Notes: generated by a model from the sequence alone, not told the origin. DNA of 64,000 bases from Flavobacteriia bacterium (GCA_947446925.1 CANFHU010000002.1:1-64000), one strand, 5' to 3'; numbered from the stretch's first letter, positions 41,501 to 49,530 are shown. Program-made: numbers and translations.

Positions 41501-42544
41501 GGGTATAAGAATACTAGTTTTGTAGTTACGAATGATGTAGGAAAATTAACTCGAAAACAGATTGGAGTAGATTCCGATTTGGAAGTTCAAACATTTCCAG
41601 TAGGCTTTTCTCCGAACAAATTTGATTTTACTCCCTGTAGAATTGTCAATAAAGGTCTCACGAATGATTTTAGTGTGCGTATGGGGAAAGAAAGATTAGC
41701 TTATGGGTATAGTGGAAATCCAAAATTAGATCACGGTGTGGATAGAACTTGGTTTCTTTCTGCAAGTAGGGAAGGTTATTTAGCAGATATAACGTTACAG
41801 TGGACAAGTGCACGTGAACAAACGAATTTTTCGCGTTTAAATTGTAATATTGGTCATTTCAATGGTGTTTCTTGGGATTACAATGCGGAAGAAATTACCG
41901 CAAAAACGCAAGATGAAAATACTTTTAGTCAATCTAGATTAAACCTTACATCCTTTTCTCCTTTTGTTGTGGAGGATGTTAATGCATTACCCATTCGCTT
42001 AGTGTATTTTAACGCTATTCCTGAATTACATAGAGTTAGATTGGAATGGCAAACTGCTTCGGAATACAATAATGATTTTTTTACAGTGGAACGCTCAAAG
42101 GATGGACAAATATTTGAACTACTTTGCACAAAAAAAGGAAGTAAGGAAAGTAAATCTAATACAAGGTATACTGTTTTTGATTACAATCCAATCGATGGTA
42201 TCAGTTACTATCGATTAAAACAAACCGATTTCGATGGTAACTATGCTTATTCAGATATGGTTTCTGTTAAGTATATTCAGGAAGAATATAATAAACTTCA
42301 AGTTTCACCAAATCCAATTTCTTACAATTTTCTTCAGTTCAATTATGTATCGGAAATAAATGATTTGGTTCAATTAACCATTTTCAATCCTGCTGGTGAA
42401 GTAATTTATAAAGATAATATTCAAGTCGAAAAAGGAGAAAATTCCATTAAAAATGAATTTTCGTTGATGCCTTCTGGAATTTATATTCTAAAGATTGGAA
42501 ATGAGTATATTGGGTATGAAACACGTATGTTCTCGAAGTGTTAA
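35531..42544 (+). CDS. 2337-aa T9SS type A secreted beta-helix protein with autotransporter-like repeats
   Basis: A signal peptide (~residues 5-33: YTFVISCLFIFIFHSPIFG) starts from Met1 or Met5. A module WYSDALGGNPNDLTKWW near residue 36 recurs in diverged form near 1565 (DNLVADDLKNWNTKK). Residues ~690-1500 form a right-handed parallel beta-helix, seen as many N-ladder turns such as NIIQNNKIGNI, IIRGNRIGDT, CFIKNNKIGS and VIKKNKIRNL. Residues ~1690-1900 carry autotransporter passenger-type repeats (CKKGKGTLFLKNKNLFSGKT, KDGVGDLILTKTNTYVG). The last ~80 residues (LQVSPNPI, FNPAGEVIYK, PSGIYILKIG) are a T9SS type A sorting domain. It differs in tail class from the three complete proteins at 2-21 kb. 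Polysaccharide binding or lyase activity is possible for a beta-helix, but no active site is recognisable. Confidence 0.88.
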   Translation: MINPMQKANFKKYKYTFVISCLFIFIFHSPIFGTTWYSDALGGNPNDLTKWWSKSNGSGIHPSNFNDSKDLFYLKSGHSFVTINPWNIAGTLQVYGELTIQTSNSIKALVIYNEGLVIGNAQTTILTENEGGMLIIYDGGKYVFNHSIPNNAIALFAGKETFGVSSVIEFQDFEKTIGAFSMCLANSSCKFGTVYWNIQAGNTAYTLNFNSTTNRVIAGDFKVVKTGAFGSLTWCNNKETAIFTIEGNYIQSGGRFFIQRHAIGSDSCALVVKKDFILNAGIFDVGSSVNYSASLYLSGNLTMNNGKFYQSNLNPKKKGAVNFIGVKEQIYNYVSGELDTKNLVFNIVKGASVVLNSDLNVENSLMVHTGGTLNISNPFEVFGTGTCEILSGGILIIGHLEGVNSIEYKGAIQTAKRVFHSAITLEYNGVSFQKTGDACKFVSHLILNNSLGLEFTQDMTILNDGTLTLQKGFHDLNGKILTLGTSPTANNLNYVQGGLYSKNNLGVFRRWLPTGILSENTSNNYGFFPFAKSAGQLGFIKFTSTDTITGGILSISPIFEKDSEISCKVKDSLKNIYKIQKAFSYKIIENTLTSGNRITMEFQCGNLKSSQSNISSFCLASYNLSGVLSIGQYNLTVGDPQQPKISRSFNTCKEIIPEYIFVLGCYDSLVSLKMQCNLSGIKSVGPTGDFVRLTDALSAISENGLNANLILELQSTYTSNYEVYPLKINSFSCLGPSNSILIRPAKDAENLVIGKSIENTIIHFNQADFVTIDGRSVSSGENSQLTIQNSNPLGSTFLFSSGATYNSLKYLTIEGAQTNISRGVVEFTSFLGTSNGYDSISNCTIQNYFGKTITNAIYSKGDGLLKKNEINYISKNKMVNCNSAGIFLDVYNHAWVIRENHFYQTSSFKPTSTVYGIHIVNEGSGYLIDGNFIGGQSSNCSGSAFSLIASPNHFIPIYLSVTGITKANIIQNNKIGNILLNNTDGSSINPGVFTGIYVSGIPISNASIIRGNRIGDTTSLTLNAIKIISTTTGALIQGVLVNSNGSILIDQNLIGNISTINSITKGSVFYGIRTLGNGDCFIKNNKIGSWIYSSSIQIGGAETGNASCVFYGINNANLGEQIIIDNEILNCTVYGFGTSQIYGIYNISKTSNLSISRNAIAFLGNMAQNGENLGALSVGIYQDAGSNNCIDSNRILAFQINNGYFKGIYLNNTTGKSVISSNLIGCQNTNSILILSRSKCNSFNANVINNHGGIVISSSCSNCHLENNNISTINCKEGIDYVVSGIVIGGGLKSTINLTENLIDKIGCSNSGFFSSEIFGIFFANHSLSTSVIKKNKIRNLFNLNSDASTIYGLYVFAAFQRIINNFISINNSDGDSTFYNPITLYGLHFTNSNNTNTVSVFYNSVTIGGTLRLGNQNSIVLNQNISIPTANFVFLNNIFQNARIGGSGGHYAYFTNSNSLPKQIFRNNYFIAPSSEKFIFMHTDITLSNCFSIMNSNDNQYCKVSLLPFLFTSDGASKDVLKFIPAVDLRQESDCMEDINGVKRGTLGNSMGCYEGPINVFYSISEVDNLVADDLKNWNTKKDASGIFPLDFKQEESTYIIQTGHRYQLYSNWIGNKKSSVSIDSGGVLDLNGQTILDWKNIQVKGDGIANSGVILNTSEKTTNCAIPIVLNADATLNTSGNGNIVFFGGFSIGEFHLTLDGDTSIYIQEVPIVGSGGICKKGKGTLFLKNKNLFSGKTIINEGVINVQHSGGFGLKEGGVEIKSGATIVLQDGVFIQDSLWIQENLNSEIDVILNLGGENSWNGSIILNSKNARIKVSEGSVNLSNCVLQNASNLILDVHGTVKCGLISGAGNVIKDGVGDLILTKTNTYVGWMKLLKGKIQLAAPLEVLNGDIELIGGVLDAKGYTIKTNGNWKNSGAEFIASQNTVIMTGENTSMFCSTKNDFYNLTIDAIVHLAGNINVKNKLVLDAYLILEKFDLEIDTTATIEGYKNTSFVVTNDVGKLTRKQIGVDSDLEVQTFPVGFSPNKFDFTPCRIVNKGLTNDFSVRMGKERLAYGYSGNPKLDHGVDRTWFLSASREGYLADITLQWTSAREQTNFSRLNCNIGHFNGVSWDYNAEEITAKTQDENTFSQSRLNLTSFSPFVVEDVNALPIRLVYFNAIPELHRVRLEWQTASEYNNDFFTVERSKDGQIFELLCTKKGSKESKSNTRYTVFDYNPIDGISYYRLKQTDFDGNYAYSDMVSVKYIQEEYNKLQVSPNPISYNFLQFNYVSEINDLVQLTIFNPAGEVIYKDNIQVEKGENSIKNEFSLMPSGIYILKIGNEYIGYETRMFSKC

Positions 42545-42608
42545 AATATTAATTATATACTTTAAATAAAGTAACTCAACATTTTCATTAAAAAATGATT
42601 AAACCTAC

Positions 42609-45260
42609 TTAGAATAACCCTTTAACTTTCAAGAACTCTTCAAGTGATTCTATATCAGAAAATAAAACTTCTCTTGCTTTACTTCCTTGAAATGCTCCAA
42701 TTATATTGAATGCTTCCAATTGATCTACAATTCTACCAGCACGATTATAACCTAATTTTAATTTACGCTGCAATAAACTTGCTGAACCTTGCTGATGCAT
42801 CACTACAATTCGAGCTGCATCCGCAAACATTGGGTCTATATCTCCTAAATCAAATTCTTTAGATTCTGCACCCTCACCAACATATTCCGGTAACAATAAT
42901 GCGTCTGGATAAGCGCGTTGATTTCCGATGAACGCACAGATTTCTTCTACTTCAGGTGTATCTACGAATCCACATTGCAAACGAATCATGTCTTGACCTG
43001 TAGAAATTAACATATCTCCACGACCGATTAATTGATCGGCACCAGAAGAATCTAAAATAGTACGAGAATCTATTTTTGAAAGTACACGGAAAGCAATACG
43101 AGCAGGGAAATTCGCTTTAATCATACCTGTAATAACGTTTACAGATGGTCTTTGCGTAGCAACAATTAAATGTATACCAATTGCTCTTGCTAACTGAGCG
43201 ATACGTGCAATTGGATGTTCGACTTCTTTACCTGCGGTCATAATTAAATCTGCAAACTCATCAATTAGTACCACAATATATGGTAAGTATCTATGCCCTT
43301 TTTCAGGGTTTAATCTTCGTGCAATAAATTTAGTGTTGTATTCTTTTATCGTACGAACTCCTGCATCTTTCAATAATTCGTAACGTTCATCCATTTCAAT
43401 ACATAAGGAGTTTAACGTTGCAACTACTTTGGAAGTATCTGTAATTATCGCATCTTCTTCTCCTGGTAATTTTGCTAAAAAGTGACGCTCTATTTTATTG
43501 TAAAGTGTTAATTCCACTTTCTTTGGATCTATCAATACAAATTTAACTTGTGCAGGATGCTTTTTATATAATATCGAAATTAGTATCGCATTTAATCCTA
43601 CCGATTTACCTTGACCTGTAGAACCTGCAACTAATAAGTGAGGCATTTTTGTTAAATCAAACGTATACGTTTCATTGGTAATAGTTTTTCCTAATACAAC
43701 GGGTAATTCAAAGTCTGAATTTTGAAATTTCTCCGACGCAATTAATGAACGCATCGAAACCATTTGAGGATTACTATTTGGTACTTCGATACCAATCGTT
43801 CCTTTTCCAGGAATTGGTGCAATAATACGAATTCCTAATGCAGATAAACTTAATGCAATATCGTCTTCTAGATTTTTAATTTTAGATATACGTACACCTG
43901 GCGCAGGAATAATCTCGTAAAGCGTTACAGTTGGACCAACAGTTGCTTTAATTTTAGCAATATCTATTTTATAATGAGATAATGTTTCTACAATACGGTT
44001 TTTGTTATCTTCTAATTCTTGTTTATTGATACTTACTTCTGTATTTCCCCAATCACGCAACAAATCGATGGATGGAAGCATGTATCCGGACAGTTCGAGT
44101 GTAGGATCGTAATCACCATATTCTTTTCGTAAATCATCTGTTTCTTCTTCCGACAATACTTCCTCACTTTGAGGAATATCTACTTGAAAATCATCTGCAA
44201 TTTCAAGCGTGGATGGATGTTCAGTTGTTACAGGTGTAAAAGTGTTTTCAGGTATTTCTATGATGAAATCATCGTTCTCAATGGCTGAAATTGGTGCGAT
44301 TGGTTGCGAAAGTGTCTCAAAATCATCTTCAATTTCCTGGATGATATTGTTCGGAATATCTTGTTTTACATTAATTGGAGTAACCGTTTCGAATGCTTCA
44401 TCCTCATCAAAAAGTACCGGTTTACTAATAAATTCATTTTGAATATCTTCATCTTTAATGGGGTTAATTATGTGAAGATCATCTGGTGTTACTGTATGTT
44501 TGATACGTAATTTATTCTCGTATTCTTCTTCTTCCTGTGTTTCTTCTTCATCAGTATCCTCTTTGGTGAAATGTGTAATTAAATTAGCAAACATTTCTTG
44601 AAAATTTGGATTGTGTAGGATGACTAAAACAATATATAAAAGCACTAAAATAAATACAAACGTACCTATTTCTCCAATCGTGTAACGTAACCAATGATTG
44701 ATGTAATAACCAAATGAACCACCTACAAAATTGATGTAATTCGCAAAATAACCTAAAAAAATGGAGGACCAAACCATCCAAACGATCGATTTAGAAGTGG
44801 TTTTTTTAATTGGTAAAAACTGAATGTTTGCTAATAATTTTAAGCCATAAAGGAAAATTAAAAAAGGAATTACAAATGATGCAATACCGAATCCGTTAAA
44901 AATGAGTGTGTGAGAGATCCATGCTCCTAATTTACCATTCCAGTTAGCAACTTGTTGTACGTTAGATTCAAAAATAAAAGAGATAAAACCTTTGCCTATA
45001 ATTCTGTTCTGATCCACTTGCCAAGTGAATAGGTAAGAAACACAAGCAAGAAGACAATAAAATGAAAGACAAATTAATAATGCACCAGTAATGGTAGAAG
45101 CACGTTTTTTATCCCAACGTTGTGAAAATTTTTCAATAACGGAAGTCTTTTCGGAAGTAGTTTGATTTTCTACTTTGGAACTGTTTTTCTTTGTTTTTTT
45201 TGGTGTTTCAGGAATTGTTTCTTCCTGACCTCTTTGTATATATTGATTTTCTAATGACAT
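42609..45260 (-). CDS. ftsK: DNA translocase FtsK
   Basis: 883 aa. The N-terminal ~230 residues hold four membrane segments (STITGALLICLSFYCLLACVS first), and an acidic linker follows (~235-375, EDTDEEETQEEEEYE). The motor domain has Walker A VAGSTGQGKSVGLN, Walker B VVLIDEFADLIM and TQRPSVNVITGMIKANFPAR. The C-terminal winged-helix gamma domain (QGSASLLQRKLKLGYNRAGRI) reads chromosome orientation sequences. FtsK works at the septum in chromosome dimer resolution and division. A 9-bp inverted repeat sits directly on the start codon (see the separate entry). It converges with the 2337-aa gene, with only 64 bp between them. Confidence 0.97.
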   Translation of the reverse strand: MSLENQYIQRGQEETIPETPKKTKKNSSKVENQTTSEKTSVIEKFSQRWDKKRASTITGALLICLSFYCLLACVSYLFTWQVDQNRIIGKGFISFIFESNVQQVANWNGKLGAWISHTLIFNGFGIASFVIPFLIFLYGLKLLANIQFLPIKKTTSKSIVWMVWSSIFLGYFANYINFVGGSFGYYINHWLRYTIGEIGTFVFILVLLYIVLVILHNPNFQEMFANLITHFTKEDTDEEETQEEEEYENKLRIKHTVTPDDLHIINPIKDEDIQNEFISKPVLFDEDEAFETVTPINVKQDIPNNIIQEIEDDFETLSQPIAPISAIENDDFIIEIPENTFTPVTTEHPSTLEIADDFQVDIPQSEEVLSEEETDDLRKEYGDYDPTLELSGYMLPSIDLLRDWGNTEVSINKQELEDNKNRIVETLSHYKIDIAKIKATVGPTVTLYEIIPAPGVRISKIKNLEDDIALSLSALGIRIIAPIPGKGTIGIEVPNSNPQMVSMRSLIASEKFQNSDFELPVVLGKTITNETYTFDLTKMPHLLVAGSTGQGKSVGLNAILISILYKKHPAQVKFVLIDPKKVELTLYNKIERHFLAKLPGEEDAIITDTSKVVATLNSLCIEMDERYELLKDAGVRTIKEYNTKFIARRLNPEKGHRYLPYIVVLIDEFADLIMTAGKEVEHPIARIAQLARAIGIHLIVATQRPSVNVITGMIKANFPARIAFRVLSKIDSRTILDSSGADQLIGRGDMLISTGQDMIRLQCGFVDTPEVEEICAFIGNQRAYPDALLLPEYVGEGAESKEFDLGDIDPMFADAARIVVMHQQGSASLLQRKLKLGYNRAGRIVDQLEAFNIIGAFQGSKAREVLFSDIESLEEFLKVKGLF

Positions 45261-45289
45261 ATCTTCGTGTAAACTATCCTACGAAGATA
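45260..45289 (-). promoter_or_regulatory. Inverted repeat abutting the ftsK start codon
   Basis: On the minus strand TATCTTCGT (45281-45289) and ACGAAGATA (45260-45268) form a perfect 9-bp stem with a 12-nt loop. The last A of the stem is the A of the ftsK ATG. It could be a protein-binding site or an mRNA hairpin that limits initiation. Confidence 0.5.
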
Positions 45290-45360
45290 CTATCTGGATA
45301 TGCTTAAAATAGGAGATTCTATAAGAAGTATAAACACCGAAATGTTAGTTTGTAACATGC

Positions 45361-45987
45361 TTATTTACTAATACGTTCGAGAAAGTCTGGAAAGGAAATT
45401 TTTTCATACGCTTTACTTACGTTAAAAAGTCCATTAGGAATTGCTTTTTCTTTAAATGACCTAAGGGTATAACAAAGCAAGCCGTCTTCTGTTTGTATGT
45501 AATATTTTAAAGGTAATCCCTCGATTCCAGGAAGTACACCAAGATATTTTGGGCTAATTGTTTTTGCATAATACATCGCTATCGGAACTTTAAAATTAGG
45601 ATGGTTTACCATGATTTTTTTTGCCTTAATTCCGCAAAATCGCTTATATCCTCGACATGTTGTAAATACGTATTTAGATGTTGATGTGTCTTTTGTTATC
45701 GTTTGTTGAATAGCGTATTTTTTATCTTGATACTCTAGTAATACATATTGTTTGGAAAGGATTAAATGACGAATTAATGTTTGTTTACCTAATGCTAAGT
45801 TCTCACTTTCGGTTCTGACTAATGTGTCATTCGTGAAGATGGTAGTGAATGAAATAAGTTTAGGTTTTTTGGATTCAGGGTGAATTAATTCGACGCTGTA
45901 TGTCATTTCTCCTACAAACGGTTTAAATGTTTGAGCGTTTGTCGGTAGGAAGCAGAGTAGGGCTGAAAATAATAAGATGAATTTCAT
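45361..45987 (-). CDS. Exported DUF4412/GLPGLI-like protein
   Basis: 208 aa with a signal peptide (1-18, FILLFSALLCFLPTNAQ). The mature protein begins with a strand pattern VGEMTYSVEL and contains CGIKAKKIMV followed by PKYLGVLPGIEGLPLKY. The last motif is a GLPGLI-like hallmark of small Bacteroidetes exported proteins of unknown function (DUF4412 and GLPGLI families). Residues MYYAKTISP fit the W/Y-Y-T step before that motif. It is divergent from the arginase gene, with 58 bp between the two start codons. No function can be assigned. Confidence 0.7.
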   Translation of the reverse strand: MKFILLFSALLCFLPTNAQTFKPFVGEMTYSVELIHPESKKPKLISFTTIFTNDTLVRTESENLALGKQTLIRHLILSKQYVLLEYQDKKYAIQQTITKDTSTSKYVFTTCRGYKRFCGIKAKKIMVNHPNFKVPIAMYYAKTISPKYLGVLPGIEGLPLKYYIQTEDGLLCYTLRSFKEKAIPNGLFNVSKAYEKISFPDFLERISK

Positions 45988-46015
45988 AAAGTGTGAGGTA
46001 TTCAGGGATATGTAT

Positions 46016-46023
46016 TATTTTTG
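46016..46023 (+). promoter_or_regulatory. TAnnTTTG promoter of the arginase-argS operon
   Basis: TATTTTTG lies 22 bp before the preferred arginase ATG (46046). It lies downstream of the alternative ATG at 45977, which therefore cannot be the start of this transcript. Confidence 0.55.
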
Positions 46024-46045
46024 TGAATATAGTATTCTTGAATTT

Positions 46046-46999
46046 ATGTATAAAGATATAACTTTTCTCCTAAATCCATCCGAAATTACAGCAGGTACAC
46101 GTGGTGCTTCTTTGGGTCCATTTGCTTTAATTACTGCTGCTCGTAAAAATAGAAGTACGCTTTTTGGTCAATCTCCTGTTGTTTGCATGGAAGATTGTAA
46201 CAACTTATTAGATAAAGATGCTACTTTTCAATATGCCAAAAACATCGATGGATTATTAACTGTTTTTAAAGGCTTGGATAAACACCTTTCCGAGATATAC
46301 AGAAGTAATAATTTCCCTTTTTTATTGTCTGGTGATCACGGTTCTGCGGGTGGCACAATCGCTGCAATTCGTCATGCTTTTCCAGATAAAAAACTAGGGG
46401 TGGTTTGGATCGACGCACATGGGGATATTCATTCTCCGTATACAACACCATCCGGAAATATGCATGGTATGCCACTTTCCACTTCGCTAAATGAAGATAA
46501 TTTACCTTGCAAAGTAAATGACATCTCAGAGGAAGAAAAAACATTGTGGGAGGAACTAAAGAATTTACATGGAATTGTTCCAAAAATTGCTCCGGAAGAT
46601 TTGGTGTTTGTTTCGGTGCGCGATACAGAAGCACAGGAAGATGCAATCATTGAACGATTAGGAATTAAAAATTATTCTGTTGCTGAAGTTAGAACAAAAA
46701 CTTCCAAAGTAATTGCCGATGAAATCTTAAAAAGACTAGCGCATTGTGATTTAATTTATATTTCATTCGATGTAGATTCAATGGATCCTATAGTAACTTC
46801 ACATGGTACCGGTACGCCAGTAAAAGATGGCTTATTCCCAGAAGAAGCAGATGCCATTATGCAAGGCTTATTACAAAGTAAAAAAGTATGTTGTGTCGAA
46901 TTTGTGGAAATTAATCCATGTTTAGACGACAAGAAAAACGAAATGGCGGAGGTCGCTTTTGGGTTGGTTGAAAAATTGGTAGCTACCATTACAAAATAA
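46046..46999 (+). CDS. Arginase family protein
   Basis: 317 aa from the ATG at 46046. Ureohydrolase fold with the manganese-binding motifs GDHGSAGG, IDAHGDIH and SFDVDSMDP all present, followed by GTGTPVKDGL and VEINPCLDD. The acidic, His and Asp metal ligands are intact, so it should be active. The SFDVD-type and NPCLD-type motifs fit arginase better than formimidoylglutamase or agmatinase, but the substrate is not proven. The stop is 2 bp from the argS start, so the two are one operon. The pairing of an arginine-consuming enzyme with arginyl-tRNA synthetase is notable. Confidence 0.9.
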   Translation: MYKDITFLLNPSEITAGTRGASLGPFALITAARKNRSTLFGQSPVVCMEDCNNLLDKDATFQYAKNIDGLLTVFKGLDKHLSEIYRSNNFPFLLSGDHGSAGGTIAAIRHAFPDKKLGVVWIDAHGDIHSPYTTPSGNMHGMPLSTSLNEDNLPCKVNDISEEEKTLWEELKNLHGIVPKIAPEDLVFVSVRDTEAQEDAIIERLGIKNYSVAEVRTKTSKVIADEILKRLAHCDLIYISFDVDSMDPIVTSHGTGTPVKDGLFPEEADAIMQGLLQSKKVCCVEFVEINPCLDDKKNEMAEVAFGLVEKLVATITK

Positions 47000-47001
47000 T
47001 T

Positions 47002-48897
47002 ATGGAAAACAAAATAAAACAATTGTTACTTGAAAAATCTGAATTTTTATTCGGGACACACATCGAAGAGAAATCTGTACAGTTTCAATTGACTCGAAAA
47101 GAGTTTGAAGGGGATTTAACCTTGGTGGTTTTTCCTTTTGCAAAGCTTTTAAAATCGTCACCTATTGATGCTGCAACTAAAATTGGTGAGTTTATACAAT
47201 CAAATATTTCAGAAATACAAAGTTATAATGTAGTTCAAGGGTTCTTAAATTTAAGTTTGGATGCGGAGTATTGGAAAAATAAATTGCACTCAATGGATGC
47301 TGAAGAAACTTTTGGTCGCGCTACAGTTGATTCTAAAGGAACTATTTTAGTCGAATATTCTTCTCCTAACACCAACAAACCACTGCATTTAGGGCATTTA
47401 CGAAATAATTTTTTAGGATATTCTGTTGCTGAAATCTTAAAAGCAAACGGACATAAAGTAATCAAAACACAAATTATAAACGATCGCGGAATTCATATTT
47501 GTAAAAGTATGTTGGCTTGGGAGCGTTTTTCTCCGATAAATGCGAATGGAGATCGAGAAACTCCTGAAAACACAGGGTTAAAAGGGGATAAGTTAGTTGG
47601 GAAATACTATGTAGTTTTTGATCAAGAATTTAATAAAGAAGCAAAAGAAATCATTGCAAAATGGGAATCTCAAAATTTTGATGGATTTTCATCACATACT
47701 ATAGATCAATACCAAAAATTTGTAGAAGCGAAAGTTGGAAAAGAGGAAAAAGCTCAATTGGATATAGATGCTAAAATAAAGGATTTAGCAAAAAATGAAA
47801 CTTCTTTATTACGTGATGCGAAAGAGATGCTTGTGAAATGGGAAGCACGTGATCCACAAACCTATTTACTTTGGTCAACGATGAATGGTTGGGTGTACGA
47901 TGGTTTTAAATCAACCTACGAAGCAATGGGGGTTAATTTTGATCGTTTGTACTATGAATCCGAAACCTATTTACTCGGGAAAGATTTAGTAAGTGAAGGA
48001 TTATCCAAAGGTGTATTTTATAAAAAAGACGATGGTTCTGTTTGGGTAGATTTGACAGCTGAAGGGATGGATGAAAAGTTACTTCTTAGAGGGGATGGTA
48101 CAGCAGTATATATGACACAAGATCTAGGTACAGCTTTAGATCGTAAAAAAGATTATCCAGATTTGGAAGGGGTAGTGTATACGGTTGGAAATGAGCAGGA
48201 TTATCACTTTAAGGTGCTGTTTTTAGTGTTGAAAAAATTAGGGTATAATTGGGCAGATAAGTGTTTTCACCTTTCCTATGGGATGGTGGATTTACCATCT
48301 GGTAAAATGAAGTCTAGAGAAGGTACCGTAGTAGATGCAGATGAATTAATGGCAGAAGTTGTTCAAAGCGCCAAAGAAATGACTTCGGAACGTGGTCACC
48401 TAGAAGGAATGTCTACTGAGCAAAAGGAAATACTTTTTAAACAAATTGGAATGGGAGGCTTAAAGTATTATTTACTTAAAGTGGATCCAAAAAAACGCAT
48501 GATGTTTAATCCAGAGGAATCAATTGAGTTAACTGGAAATACTGGACCTTTTATTCAATATGCGCATGCGCGAATTAATTCCTTATTAACTAAAGCAGGA
48601 GAAATAGAAAAATACGATACTGCGTTGTTAGGAAATGAAGAGAAAGAATTAATCAAAGTTTTAGCTCAATATCCATCTGTTGTTCAAGAAGCAGGGAATT
48701 CGTACTCACCTGCTTTAATTGCTAACTATTGCTATGAATTAGTAAAATCGTTTAATCATTTTTACCAATCCGTACCTATGTTGATTGAAGAAGATAAAAG
48801 TGTGCGCGACTTACGATTAGTAATAAGTAGAAACGTATCTAAAGTAATTGTGGATTCACTATCCCTTTTAGGAATTGAATCTCCACAAAAAATGTAA
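47002..48897 (+). CDS. argS: Arginine-tRNA ligase
   Basis: 631 aa, a slightly long class I synthetase that charges tRNA-Arg. An N-terminal Add-1-like domain is followed by the signature EYSSPNTNKPLHLGHLRNN, where HLGH is the HIGH motif. A KMSKS-like GKMKSREGTVVDAD appears near residue 434. The C-terminal helical anticodon-binding domain has NTGPFIQYAHARI and a DALR-type SFNHFYQSVPM. The alpha/beta insert (~180-300) includes extra residues common in Bacteroidetes. It is downstream of and nearly joined to the arginase gene. A long perfect hairpin ends the operon. Confidence 0.97.
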   Translation: MENKIKQLLLEKSEFLFGTHIEEKSVQFQLTRKEFEGDLTLVVFPFAKLLKSSPIDAATKIGEFIQSNISEIQSYNVVQGFLNLSLDAEYWKNKLHSMDAEETFGRATVDSKGTILVEYSSPNTNKPLHLGHLRNNFLGYSVAEILKANGHKVIKTQIINDRGIHICKSMLAWERFSPINANGDRETPENTGLKGDKLVGKYYVVFDQEFNKEAKEIIAKWESQNFDGFSSHTIDQYQKFVEAKVGKEEKAQLDIDAKIKDLAKNETSLLRDAKEMLVKWEARDPQTYLLWSTMNGWVYDGFKSTYEAMGVNFDRLYYESETYLLGKDLVSEGLSKGVFYKKDDGSVWVDLTAEGMDEKLLLRGDGTAVYMTQDLGTALDRKKDYPDLEGVVYTVGNEQDYHFKVLFLVLKKLGYNWADKCFHLSYGMVDLPSGKMKSREGTVVDADELMAEVVQSAKEMTSERGHLEGMSTEQKEILFKQIGMGGLKYYLLKVDPKKRMMFNPEESIELTGNTGPFIQYAHARINSLLTKAGEIEKYDTALLGNEEKELIKVLAQYPSVVQEAGNSYSPALIANYCYELVKSFNHFYQSVPMLIEEDKSVRDLRLVISRNVSKVIVDSLSLLGIESPQKM

Positions 48898-48908
48898 TCA
48901 GTATTTAT

Positions 48909-48968
48909 ACTATTGTACCAAACAAAAAAAGACGCTTTATAGCGTCTTTTTTTGTTTGGTACAATAGT
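48909..48968. terminator. Bidirectional terminator with a 28-bp perfect stem
   Basis: The arm at 48909-48936 is exactly complementary to 48941-48968, with loop TTAT; core AAAAAAAGACGCT/AGCGTCTTTTTTT. It ends 2 bp from the stop codon of the convergent DUF1573 gene and serves both argS and that gene. Confidence 0.9.
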
Positions 48969-48970
48969 TA

Positions 48971-49450
48971 TTATTCAGCACTTTTAGTGGAAGGGGCAAC
49001 CTTATTTTCTTCGGCAGCTTTAACAGTTCCTTTGATAGTTAAAATAATTGGTTCAGTTACGTTTGTAGTTACAGTAATTGTTTTTGTAAATGGACCAACA
49101 CGTTTAGTGTCATATTTTACTGCAATTTCAGCTGATTTTTTAGGCGCAACAGGTGCCTCAGGAGATTTTGCTTTAGTACAACCACAACTTGTTTGTACGT
49201 TACTAACAATAATTGGCTCTTTACCCGTGTTTTTAAATTCAAAAGAAAAAGTTTCATCCGATCCATAAGGAATATCATTTCTTTCGATAGTTAATGTTTT
49301 GAAAGAAATAGGGTCTTTTTTCTTTTTCGCTTTTTTATCTTTCGTTGCTTCCGTGTGTTTATGGTTTGGATCATTGTGATCATGATCTTGAGCACCTACG
49401 AAAGAAACACTTCCGATAAATAATAGTAAAGAGGAGAATAAAATTTTCAT
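48971..49450 (-). CDS. DUF1573 exported protein
   Basis: 159 aa with a signal peptide (1-20, LLLFIGSVSFVGAQ) and a His/Lys-rich linker (DHDHNDPNHKH, KDKKAKKKKD). The DUF1573 domain (~50-145) follows: GSDETFSFEFKNTGKEPIIV, SNVQTSCGCTKAKSPEAPV and VKYDTKRVGPFTKTI. The SCGCT motif is the family hallmark and belongs to an ASH/Ig-like fold. Such proteins are common in Bacteroidetes, with no settled function. The histidine-rich stretch after the signal peptide could bind metal, which is inference. Confidence 0.92.
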   Translation of the reverse strand: MKILFSSLLLFIGSVSFVGAQDHDHNDPNHKHTEATKDKKAKKKKDPISFKTLTIERNDIPYGSDETFSFEFKNTGKEPIIVSNVQTSCGCTKAKSPEAPVAPKKSAEIAVKYDTKRVGPFTKTITVTTNVTEPIILTIKGTVKAAEENKVAPSTKSAE

Positions 49451-49530
49451 AGTTTTAATTTTTTTACAAGTTTACAATTTTTATTAATTCAAACAATCGT
49501 TAAATAGACAAAAAAAGTTAATAATGGTTG

